Source: an uncultured Anaerostipes sp. (GTDB taxonomy: Bacteria; Bacillota; Clostridia; Lachnospirales; Lachnospiraceae). Taken from it: a stretch of 15,493 bases of DNA. Shown here piece by piece: positions 8,268-13,673 of the stretch. The position numbers were made by a program, and so were the translations under genes. The notes beneath the pieces were generated by a model that was given only the letters and a program-made list of their open reading frames with translations, was not told the origin of the DNA and ran no database searches. Position 1 is the stretch's first letter. Each line of letters begins with the position of its first letter. The stretch spans positions 1 through 15,493 of the forward strand of contig CAAEIR010000142.1 of assembly GCA_900756035.1 (NCBI GenBank), read 5' to 3'.

Positions 8268-8286
8268 ATTTATAAAATCCTTTCAC
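8254..8286 (-). CDS. Possible 10-codon leader ORF overlapping the lysozyme start
   Basis: AGGAGG lies 5 nt before a GTG that opens a 10-codon frame (VKGFYKYETK) ending in TGA at 8254-8256, thirteen nt past the A of the lysozyme ATG. It is in a different frame from the lysozyme gene. Its ribosome site is clearly better than the one serving the ATG, which suggests translational coupling or control. The peptide itself is probably unimportant. It could be chance in a purine-rich leader. Confidence 0.3.
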   Translation of the reverse strand: MKGFYKYETK

Positions 8287-8311
8287 GTTCTCCTCCTGTC
8301 TCTGTGTTTTC

Positions 8312-8320
8312 ATTATAACA
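8312..8320 (-). promoter_or_regulatory. Extended -10 promoter for the lysozyme gene
   Basis: On the minus strand TGTTATAAT is a full consensus -10 with the TGn extension, 45 nt upstream of the lysozyme ATG. The -35 region is only T-rich (CTTTTT), as is common for extended -10 promoters. This points to independent transcription of the lysozyme gene in addition to any read-through from sigE. Confidence 0.6.
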
Positions 8321-8387
8321 TAGATTTTTTTGGAAAAAAGTGAAGTATTTCTTAAGTTTTCCACACAATATCAGCTGATTGTACCGG

Positions 8388-9104
8388 TTATACACATCCC
8401 ATTCTGACCATTTCCTTTTTCAAACGGCGTATAATTTTCTTCTCCAGCCTTGAAATATAGGACTGAGAGATGCCAAGCAGATCTGCGACCTCTTTTTGTG
8501 TTTTTTCCTCTCCGTCCCTTTGATTAATTCCAAAGCGAAGCTCAATGATCTTCTTTTCCCGCTCTGTAAGAATCTTCATTGCCTTCATCAAAAGCTTCCG
8601 ATCCACCTCATGTTCCAGATCACGATAGATAATGTCCTCGTCGGTTCCGAGAATATCTGACAACAAAAGTTCATTTCCATCCCAGTCTACATTTAAAGGC
8701 TCGTCAATGGACACTTCCATTCTGGTCTTATTATTCCGCCGCAGATACATTAAAATCTCATTCTCGATACATCTGGAAGCATAGGTTGCCAGTTTAATCT
8801 TCTTTGCCGGATTAAAGGTATTAATCGCCTTAATTAATCCGATTGTCCCAATGGATATTAAATCTTCCACTCCAATCCCCGTATTGTCAAATTTCTTAGC
8901 TATGTACACTACCAGACGCAGATTACGCTCAATCAACATGGATCTGGCTTCTGACTCCTCCCCGGTTCCAAGCATCCGAATCATTCTCTGCTCTTCTGTG
9001 GCATCCAATGGTGCCGGCAGAATTTCGGTTCCTCCTATGTAATGAATTTCATTTCCCTTTGCAAGAAATGTCTTTCGCCCACTCTTTAAATTTAATTTTA
9101 ACAC
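8388..9104 (-). CDS. sigE: RNA polymerase sporulation sigma factor SigE (pro-sigma-E)
   Basis: Sigma-E directs early mother-cell transcription during sporulation and is made as an inactive precursor. The 238-residue product contains the pro-sequence and the processing region IHYIGGTEILPAPL (about 20-32), where SpoIIGA-dependent cleavage is expected. Region 2 includes NLRLVVYIAKKF and the highly conserved GTIGLIKAINTFNPAKKIKLATYASRCIENEILMYLRR stretch (about 86-123). Region 4 carries the HTH KTQKEVADLLGISQSYISRLE (about 201-221). The start is GTG 9104, with GGGAGG 7 nt upstream, one nt after the spoIIGA stop; a GTG five codons earlier overlaps spoIIGA and lacks a ribosome site. The product is almost as long as B. 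subtilis SigE (239). The sigG gene often found next is not here. Assignment secure. Confidence 0.97.
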   Translation of the reverse strand: MLKLNLKSGRKTFLAKGNEIHYIGGTEILPAPLDATEEQRMIRMLGTGEESEARSMLIERNLRLVVYIAKKFDNTGIGVEDLISIGTIGLIKAINTFNPAKKIKLATYASRCIENEILMYLRRNNKTRMEVSIDEPLNVDWDGNELLLSDILGTDEDIIYRDLEHEVDRKLLMKAMKILTEREKKIIELRFGINQRDGEEKTQKEVADLLGISQSYISRLEKKIIRRLKKEMVRMGCV

Positions 9105-9105
9105 T

Positions 9106-9909
9106 TTATAACCTCCCACATTTGATCAGATCCGGGTGAAGCAAAAGCTCATAATGACCGCCGGAAGACAGGGGTCTTTTTGAAATTCCGACAATCCCCT
9201 TGAAAGCTTCTGCTCTTTGATTTCCATTTGTAATCTGAATATTTTTCACAAGGATACCCGGCATCATGCCTTCTTCACACCCTACGCTGCGGTATGGAAT
9301 CATTCGAATATCCCCGACATCTCCATGTTTTATCAATTCCGTTAAAGGTTCATCAAAATATCTCAAAAAAGCTTCTTCTTCCAGAACTGACACCGGCATA
9401 TGACCGATGGGCTCATACAAAAAATTCCCGGTATCTAAGAAGGCACTCACTTTCATTTTCCTGTGATTCCACTCAAAGGCTACCTCATACAAAAAGTCTT
9501 TCTGCTGCCGGAAATTGTCCCAGATCACCCGGTAAAATATCCAACAGATCCCGATACTTACCGCAAACCCTGCCGCCCAGGGCAGAGGAATTTCATTCTG
9601 CACCGCCGTCCATATACCCCCGAGCATTCCTGCCGCAGCCAGTATATATCCCATAAGATACAAGATTTTTTTTCTTCTTACCGGAAATCCGATCCGTACG
9701 GTTATCCACACAGACACTATCAAAAAAAGAACTCTGGGCAGACGCAGATGATAAAACCATAAAACATTCAAACATCCCAGAACACTTCCTGTCGCTGTCG
9801 CCAGAAAAAGCCTTTTTATAAGAATTTCCTTTTTTAGGATTTTTGAAAAAAATAGAAACAAAAAGATTAATACAATCCATTGTTCCAGAAACATCATGAT
9901 AAAAAACAT
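9106..9909 (-). CDS. spoIIGA: Sigma-E processing peptidase SpoIIGA
   Basis: SpoIIGA is the membrane-embedded aspartic protease that cleaves pro-sigma-E after septum formation, triggered by sigma-F-dependent SpoIIR. The N-terminal half holds about five membrane segments. The cytoplasmic half has the catalytic motif FLDTGNFLYEP (Asp about 159 from this start), and RMIPYRSVG (about 202-210) is also conserved in the family. It directly precedes sigE. The open frame extends to 9966, but that stretch contains the -35 and -10 of the spoIIG promoter, so translation cannot begin there if the promoter is used. ATG 9909 coincides with the expected transcription start; ATGs at 9897 and 9894 (MMFLEQW) also fit family alignment. 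None has a Shine-Dalgarno. Identity is firm; the start is uncertain. Confidence 0.92.
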   Translation of the reverse strand: MFFIMMFLEQWIVLIFLFLFFSKILKKEILIKRLFLATATGSVLGCLNVLWFYHLRLPRVLFLIVSVWITVRIGFPVRRKKILYLMGYILAAAGMLGGIWTAVQNEIPLPWAAGFAVSIGICWIFYRVIWDNFRQQKDFLYEVAFEWNHRKMKVSAFLDTGNFLYEPIGHMPVSVLEEEAFLRYFDEPLTELIKHGDVGDIRMIPYRSVGCEEGMMPGILVKNIQITNGNQRAEAFKGIVGISKRPLSSGGHYELLLHPDLIKCGRL

Positions 9910-9915
9910 AATGCA

Positions 9916-9949
9916 ATTATAAGAAAAAGCAATGAAATACTTTGTCAAA
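9916..9949 (-). promoter_or_regulatory. spoIIG-type sigma-A promoter with stretched spacer and overlapping Spo0A box
   Basis: On the minus strand a perfect TTGACA (-35, 9943-9948) and a perfect TATAAT (-10, 9916-9921) are separated by 21 bp rather than 17. TTTGTCAAA on the plus strand (9941-9949) matches the Spo0A box consensus TTTGTCRAA exactly and covers the -35. In B. subtilis spoIIG, Spo0A~P activates a sigma-A promoter whose spacer is similarly too long (22 bp), which is the same design. The seventh base after the -10 is the A of ATG 9909. Confidence 0.8.
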
Positions 9950-9973
9950 AAATAGAAGTGAAACATACAATAT

Positions 9974-9982
9974 TTCTACAAA
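9974..9982 (-). promoter_or_regulatory. Second Spo0A-box-like site upstream of spoIIGA
   Basis: On the minus strand TTTGTAGAA differs from TTTGTCRAA at one position. It lies about 26 bp upstream of the -35, roughly where a distal activator site could sit, as in the two-site arrangement of B. subtilis spoIIG. A nine-base one-mismatch site could be chance in AT-rich DNA. Confidence 0.35.
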
Positions 9983-10012
9983 TTTCGCTCTGATCCCCGT
10001 CTGTAAAAATAG

Positions 10013-10147
10013 AATGCGGAAGCGAATGATCTTTCCGGCATTTTAAAAGCGGCCCCGATCCGTCAGATTTACACCAACGGAGGAACCGCTTATAAGCTTT
10101 ATCATAAATATTGTGAACCACTGACAGGAGAGAAAGCAATCAAACTA
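10013..10147 (+). pseudogene. C-terminal relic of a DNA-deoxyinosine glycosylase (UDG superfamily)
   Basis: Between spoIIGA and the MBL gene the plus strand reads, without a start codon, NDLSGILKAAPIRQIYTNGG and then TAYKLYHKYCEPLTGEKAIK. From memory this matches the region of mismatch-type hypoxanthine/deoxyinosine glycosylases (about 160 residues in full) just before their LPSTSPANA motif. An in-frame TAG (10010-10012) precedes it. The matching sequence stops at AIKLK, where the catalytic-loop motif should follow; beyond that the frame runs antisense into the MBL gene. The N-terminal catalytic part is gone. The insert lies directly after the MBL stop, suggesting the 3' end of the MBL gene replaced the rest of the glycosylase. 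No ribosome site or promoter is seen. Loss of function seems certain; the family call rests on recall of family sequence. Confidence 0.65.
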
Positions 10148-10825
10148 AAGATCAAATTCCTGACCCGGACCGGAGATGGTGCGAACTGTCTGGCTCCATT
10201 TCCGTCCATCTTCACAATTTACATAATGTCTGGAAATCTTATAAGTTCCGAAACTGTGCATCGGGAAAACAACATCCGGATGCAGTTGTTCCAGAAAGTA
10301 ATTCATTCCCCAGCAGTACTTATCTTCCTGCCGTGGATCCAGAAGCAAAAATGCAATATCGATCTTCCGATCCTTTTCCTTCAGGCGGGCAATCTCCTCC
10401 ATATAGGTTTCTTTATAGTATTCATTATCTTCTTCCGGTTCTCCATTCCAGTGCCACCAGTTGAGATCTCCGGCATGATACACCGTCTTTCCTTCTACCG
10501 TTACCAAAAATGCGACTCCCTGATCATTTGACTTTAATGTTTCAACGGTCATTTCGGAAACTTCTCTTTTTTCATGGGCCTTCATGACTACCGCATCCTG
10601 TTTTGCCGGTACATCATCTGCAATTACATAAGATACCTTCTTATAGCGATTCTTTAAATCCCAAATCTCCGGATTGTAATGATCTAAATGGCTGTGAGAT
10701 ACAAATACAACCAGCTCCTTTTCTTCTGAAAACTGTGGCAGCTCCCCTTTGTAATAATCAAATAGTAAAAGGGTCTGATCGAGTTCTACCGAAAATCCAC
10801 TATGTTCAATAAATGTTACTTTCAT
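10145..10825 (-). CDS. MBL-fold metal-dependent hydrolase
   Basis: This 226-residue protein has a compact metallo-beta-lactamase fold. The metal motif HSHLDH (44-49) contains the HxHxDH ligands. Further ligand candidates are H117 and D120 in VYHAGDLNWW, and H190 in FPMHSFG. The spacing resembles UlaG-like and UPF0173-type hydrolases rather than beta-lactamases. No signal peptide is visible, so it should be cytoplasmic. It overlaps the upstream nfo gene by 4 nt (ATGA), so the two are translationally coupled. A role in nucleotide or DNA-damage metabolism is suggested only by that pairing. The substrate is unknown. Its stop codon abuts the glycosylase relic, and no clear terminator follows, so read-through toward spoIIGA is possible. 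Confidence 0.9.
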   Translation of the reverse strand: MKVTFIEHSGFSVELDQTLLLFDYYKGELPQFSEEKELVVFVSHSHLDHYNPEIWDLKNRYKKVSYVIADDVPAKQDAVVMKAHEKREVSEMTVETLKSNDQGVAFLVTVEGKTVYHAGDLNWWHWNGEPEEDNEYYKETYMEEIARLKEKDRKIDIAFLLLDPRQEDKYCWGMNYFLEQLHPDVVFPMHSFGTYKISRHYVNCEDGRKWSQTVRTISGPGQEFDL

Positions 10826-11724
10826 TTTCCTTTTCCCTCCAAAACTTTTTCTTTTAATTGCGGATCAAATTCCTGCTTTCTAAGCATTTCAATCTCATAA
10901 CGATACGGTGGATAGGATTTTTTCCCATCTTTATCTTTTACATACGGCGTTTCCAAAATCTTCGGCACTGTTTTGAAATCTTCGTGATGTACGATTGCGT
11001 TTAAAGCTTCAAATCCAATCTCCCCAAATCCAAGATTTTCATGCCGGTCTTTTCCTGCTCCCTTCGGATTCTTACTGTCATTGATATGAAAAACGGCAAT
11101 CTGGTCTTTTCCTATACTTCTGTCAAACTGTTCTATTACCTGATCAAAATCTGATTTAATATCCATTCCACTGTCACTGACATGGCAGGTGTCAAAACAG
11201 ACTCTTAAATATTCCGGATATTTGACTCCCTGATAAATCCTCTGAAGCTCCTCAAATTCTCGTCCGATTTCACTTCCCTTTCCTGCCATCGTTTCCAGCG
11301 TAATAAAAACCGGCATATTTCGATACATTACCTGATTCAGACCTTCGATAATTCTGTCAATTCCTGCCTCAACTCCTGCACCTACATGAGATCCCGGATG
11401 CAGTACCAATGTCTCGCTTCCCATTGCTTTTGTTCGCTCTACTTCGATCCCCAGAAATTCCACTGCAAGTTCAAAGGTCTCCGGCTTGGTCGTATTTGCT
11501 AAATTAATAATATACGGAGCATGTACTACAAAGGAATCAATGCCTTTTTCCTTCATTAACTGCTGTCCCGCTTCTATATTCAGCTCCTCAATCTTTTTTC
11601 TTCTTGTATTTTGCGGAGCGCCTGTATATACCATAAACGTATTTGCTCCATAAGAAAGTGCCTCTTTTACGGAACCAAGAAACATATCTTTTCCCTTCAT
11701 TCCAACATGAGATCCCACTAACAT
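10822..11724 (-). CDS. nfo: Endonuclease IV (deoxyribonuclease IV)
   Basis: Endonuclease IV incises DNA 5' of abasic sites and removes blocked 3' ends in base excision repair. The 300-residue TIM-barrel protein retains all nine trinuclear zinc ligands by alignment with E. coli Nfo: H68, H109, E144, D178, H181, H213, D226, H228 and E258. The contexts are VVHAP, VLHPGSHVGAG, TLETMAGKG, CFDTCH, VFHINDSKNP, DRHENLG and ILETP. AAAGGAG about 8 nt upstream supports ATG 11724; another ATG 4 nt earlier is out of frame. It heads a two-gene operon with the MBL hydrolase and has a near-consensus promoter at 11774-11802, divergent from the tRNA operon. The assignment is secure. Confidence 0.97.
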   Translation of the reverse strand: MLVGSHVGMKGKDMFLGSVKEALSYGANTFMVYTGAPQNTRRKKIEELNIEAGQQLMKEKGIDSFVVHAPYIINLANTTKPETFELAVEFLGIEVERTKAMGSETLVLHPGSHVGAGVEAGIDRIIEGLNQVMYRNMPVFITLETMAGKGSEIGREFEELQRIYQGVKYPEYLRVCFDTCHVSDSGMDIKSDFDQVIEQFDRSIGKDQIAVFHINDSKNPKGAGKDRHENLGFGEIGFEALNAIVHHEDFKTVPKILETPYVKDKDGKKSYPPYRYEIEMLRKQEFDPQLKEKVLEGKGK

Positions 11725-11773
11725 TCATTTATCTCCTTTTACCTGACTATATTTTCTGTTTCTTCACATAAAG

Positions 11774-11802
11774 ATTATAGAAGAATCACCCATACATTTC
11801 AA
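11774..11802 (-). promoter_or_regulatory. Sigma-A promoter of nfo
   Basis: On the minus strand TTGAAA (11797-11802) and TATAAT (11774-11779) are separated by exactly 17 bp. The predicted transcription start is about 45 nt upstream of the nfo ATG. It diverges from the tRNA promoter, with an AT-rich block between them. Confidence 0.75.
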
Positions 11803-11808
11803 ATGCTA

Positions 11809-11868
11809 AAATTTTTTTAAAAAATTTTTAATTTTATTGTTGACATACGTATATAATAGTGATATTAT
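11809..11868 (+). promoter_or_regulatory. tRNA-Leu operon promoter with AT-rich upstream element
   Basis: TTGACA (11840-11845) and TATTAT (11863-11868) are separated by 17 bp. The expected transcription start falls about 5 nt before the first tRNA. Runs of A and T from 11809 to 11839 directly upstream resemble an UP element, common at stable-RNA promoters. Confidence 0.8.
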
Positions 11869-11879
11869 AACCTTGTTGC

Positions 11880-11964
11880 GCAGTTGTGGCGGAATTGGCA
11901 TACGCGCTAGACTAAGGATCTAGTCCGGGTTAACTGGGTAGGGGTTCAAGTCCCCTCAACTGCA
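11880..11964 (+). tRNA. tRNA-Leu (anticodon AAG)
   Basis: The acceptor arms GCAGTTG and CAACTGC pair perfectly, with discriminator A at 11964. The anticodon stem CTAGA/TCTAG encloses CTAAGGA, giving anticodon AAG (11914-11916), where A34 is expected to be deaminated to inosine. The T-arm carries GGTTCAAGTCC-type sequence, and a long variable arm marks a class II tRNA. CCA is not encoded. It reads CUU/CUC codons. Confidence 0.95.
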
Positions 11965-11968
11965 CTTT

Positions 11969-12052
11969 GCCGATGTGGCGGAATTGGCAGACGCGCTGTG
12001 TTCAGGTCGCAGTGAGCTTACGTTCGTGCGAGTTCGAATCTCGCCATCGGCA
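11969..12052 (+). tRNA. tRNA-Leu (anticodon CAG)
   Basis: The acceptor arms GCCGATG and CATCGGC pair perfectly, with discriminator A at 12052. The anticodon stem CTGTG/CGCAG encloses TTCAGGT, giving anticodon CAG (12003-12005), reading CUG. The T-arm has GAGTTCGAATCTC and there is a long class II variable arm. CCA is not encoded. It starts 4 nt after the preceding tRNA, so both come from one precursor. Confidence 0.96.
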
Positions 12053-12059
12053 TGGTCAG

Positions 12060-12090
12060 AAACCGAAGCTTTGAAAGCTTCGGTTTTTTT
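12060..12090 (+). terminator. Rho-independent terminator of the tRNA-Leu operon
   Basis: A 12-bp perfect stem (12060-12071 with 12075-12086, AAACCGAAGCTT and its complement) closes a 3-nt loop. It is followed by a run of T to 12090, right after the second tRNA. Confidence 0.93.
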
Positions 12091-12193
12091 GTTTTGTCCT
12101 GTTTTATAAGGTTCTCCGCATAAGTTTGATTTAAAATGCAGACTCTATCTTAATATACCGAAAAACCCTGATTATTCCGAATCCATCTTATGT

Positions 12194-12228
12194 TATGATA
12201 TTGTTAACAAAAAAGAAAGGAGGGCCCT
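12194..12228 (+). promoter_or_regulatory. Extended -10 and strong ribosome binding site of the AraC-type regulator
   Basis: TATGAT at 12194-12199 is preceded by TGT, forming an extended -10. The -35 at 17 bp (ATTATT) is weak, so activation or low basal expression is possible. AAAGGAGG ends about 6 nt before the ATG at 12229, a very strong Shine-Dalgarno. The remaining 12091-12190 is AT-rich with nothing else recognised. Confidence 0.5.
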
Positions 12229-13098
12229 ATGGAACACAGGAATCCTTTTATATTAGAGCATCATCCAGACTTGGAATTTATCCAGACCTGCTGTAAAAAT
12301 TATTATTGCAGTAATTTATCCATTTTACATCTGGTCACGGGGCAGAATCATACTTCTCCCCCTCATTGTCATACCCATGAAGACTACGAATTTTTAATTC
12401 CAAGGACCCCATTTCCGGTATTAATCCACGGTGATTCTCTTCATTTCGGAGAAGTTGGCTACTGCTATCCTTTTGAGAGTCAGCAGTCACACGGGTCCAA
12501 ATTTTGTCTCTCTGATGCCTCCTATGATAATATTATTATTCATAAGAGTTTTTTCGAAAGAATTGCACAAGAAAAAGGAGTGAAACAAATCCACTTTGGC
12601 GAACGTTTTTCTGTATCTGAAGAACTGAAATCTTATATTAGTTTTTTCAAAGAAGAATATTGCAAAGGCGTCTACCGTGATTCTAAGAAACTTGATGCAC
12701 TTGCCTTTTTAATCAGTTCTATTCTATTGGATGACAGTACAAATCCAAATGCAGACTTTAACCAGCAGCCATCTGCCTACCAAAAGGGAATCTATCAGGT
12801 TGTTTCCTATATTCATACGAACTACCACAAAGACCTGATGCTTGATGATCTTGCCGCCATGTGCAATTTATCAAAAAATTACTTTATTACCGCATTCAAG
12901 AAATACATCGGGACGTCACCTTACTTTTACATTAATCGTCTCCGGATTTCAAAAGCAAAGGTTTTATTGGATTCTTCCAACTTTTCCATTCAGGAAATTG
13001 CTAAAAAATGTGGTTATCAGAGAAGTAATTCTTTTACAACGACATTCAAATCCTTTACAGGTTTGACTCCTTCTCAGTATCGGAGAAGAGAGAAATAA
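12229..13098 (+). CDS. AraC-family transcriptional regulator with N-terminal cupin domain
   Basis: The 289-residue protein has an N-terminal cupin-like ligand-binding domain (about 30-115) with histidine-rich PPHCHTHEDYEFLI (H46, H48, H50, E51). The C-terminal AraC/XylS DNA-binding domain spans about 185-288. Its first HTH is LDDLAAMCNLSKNYFITAF (about 205-223). The second is IQEIAKKCGYQRSNSFTTTF (about 254-273), ending in the signature FKSFTGLTPSQYRR. Regulators of this build usually respond to sugars or related small molecules and activate a neighbouring operon. Here no transporter or catabolic gene is adjacent, so the target and ligand are unknown. It ends in a hairpin shared with the convergent XRE gene. 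Confidence 0.93.
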   Translation: MEHRNPFILEHHPDLEFIQTCCKNYYCSNLSILHLVTGQNHTSPPHCHTHEDYEFLIPRTPFPVLIHGDSLHFGEVGYCYPFESQQSHGSKFCLSDASYDNIIIHKSFFERIAQEKGVKQIHFGERFSVSEELKSYISFFKEEYCKGVYRDSKKLDALAFLISSILLDDSTNPNADFNQQPSAYQKGIYQVVSYIHTNYHKDLMLDDLAAMCNLSKNYFITAFKKYIGTSPYFYINRLRISKAKVLLDSSNFSIQEIAKKCGYQRSNSFTTTFKSFTGLTPSQYRRREK

Positions 13099-13135
13099 AA
13101 ATCATCCGTAATTTTTTATTTTACGGATGATTTTT
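13097..13135. terminator. Bidirectional Rho-independent terminator between araC-type and XRE genes
   Basis: A 15-bp perfect stem pairs 13097-13111 with 13121-13135 (core ATCATCCGTAA and its complement) with a 9-nt loop. A and T runs at the stem base provide U-tracts on both strands. It overlaps the stop codons of both convergent genes. Confidence 0.92.
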
Positions 13136-13502
13136 ATTGATTTTTCTTATGATCTCTTACACGATTCTCCATCAGACTGTCTGCCAGAGTTGCCACCGTA
13201 TCAACGATAATTCTTCTCTCCCCCACTTCACATCGCTCCAAAACAATGCCCAGCTCTGTCATAAGAACATCCTGTTCTTTATGTTCCGGATAGCTGTCTG
13301 CCAACAACTCGTCCAGCGTCACATCAAGAGCCTGTGCGATTGACATTAATACACTTAATGACACAGTCTTCTTTGCTCTCTCGATATTCGACATATAGGG
13401 TACAGAAATATCAATCTTCTCTGCCGGCCGCTGTTGTGTTATTCCTTTTCTTTCTCTGACTTTTCTGATTCTCACTCCCAGAGCTTTATAATCTACTGCC
13501 AT
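13134..13502 (-). CDS. XRE-family transcriptional regulator
   Basis: The 122-residue product has an N-terminal Cro/C1-type HTH (about 6-64): LGVRIRKVRERKGITQQ, then SVPYMSNIE as recognition helix, then LSVLMSIAQALDVTLDELL. The C-terminal part (about 70-122) is helical with no known domain. GGAG sits 7 nt before ATG 13502; an ATG six codons earlier has only a weak site. One oddity is proline in TQQRPAEKI, where this helix of the HTH normally has leucine (TQQRLAEKI-like); CCG instead of CTG would explain it. This may destabilise the DNA-binding domain. No partner gene or target is apparent; the convergent AraC-type gene is separately transcribed. Confidence 0.88.
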   Translation of the reverse strand: MAVDYKALGVRIRKVRERKGITQQRPAEKIDISVPYMSNIERAKKTVSLSVLMSIAQALDVTLDELLADSYPEHKEQDVLMTELGIVLERCEVGERRIIVDTVATLADSLMENRVRDHKKNQ

Positions 13503-13614
13503 AGCCTCTCTCCATTTCATTCTTTTACTCTGATTTTAGTATGAATCACAAACGCAGAACATAATCCAAAAGAATATTATATTTTCTTATAGAACACTTT
13601 CATGAAATTAAAGT

Positions 13615-13653
13615 AAAAAAAGAGCCTCAACCATAATCTTTATGGTATGAGAC
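13615..13653 (-). terminator. Rho-independent terminator of the NlpC/P60 gene
   Basis: On the minus strand, 21 nt past the stop codon, GTCTCATACCATAA pairs with TTATGGTTGAGGC around a 3-nt loop. There is one bulged T and one G-U pair. It is followed by T7 (13615-13621). Confidence 0.85.
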
Positions 13654-13673
13654 CCTGCTTTTGATCTTACAAA

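Noticed and set aside
9593..9916. 107-codon minus-strand frame overlapping spoIIGA
   Set aside because: It is an alternative frame of spoIIGA; the spoIIGA frame carries the DTGN and IPYRSVG motifs.
9945..10139. 64-codon minus-strand frame between spoIIGA and the MBL gene
   Set aside because: It is antisense to the glycosylase relic and runs into the spoIIG promoter, with no ribosome site and no family resemblance.
11809..11839. A/T-run block that can fold as a hairpin, considered as a terminator
   Set aside because: It has no GC in the stem and lies between two divergent promoters; an UP-like element or AT-rich spacer is more likely.
11880..12052. tRNA-Leu pair as an integration site for a mobile element
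   Set aside because: No integrase, direct repeat of a tRNA 3' end or phage-like gene is present on either side.
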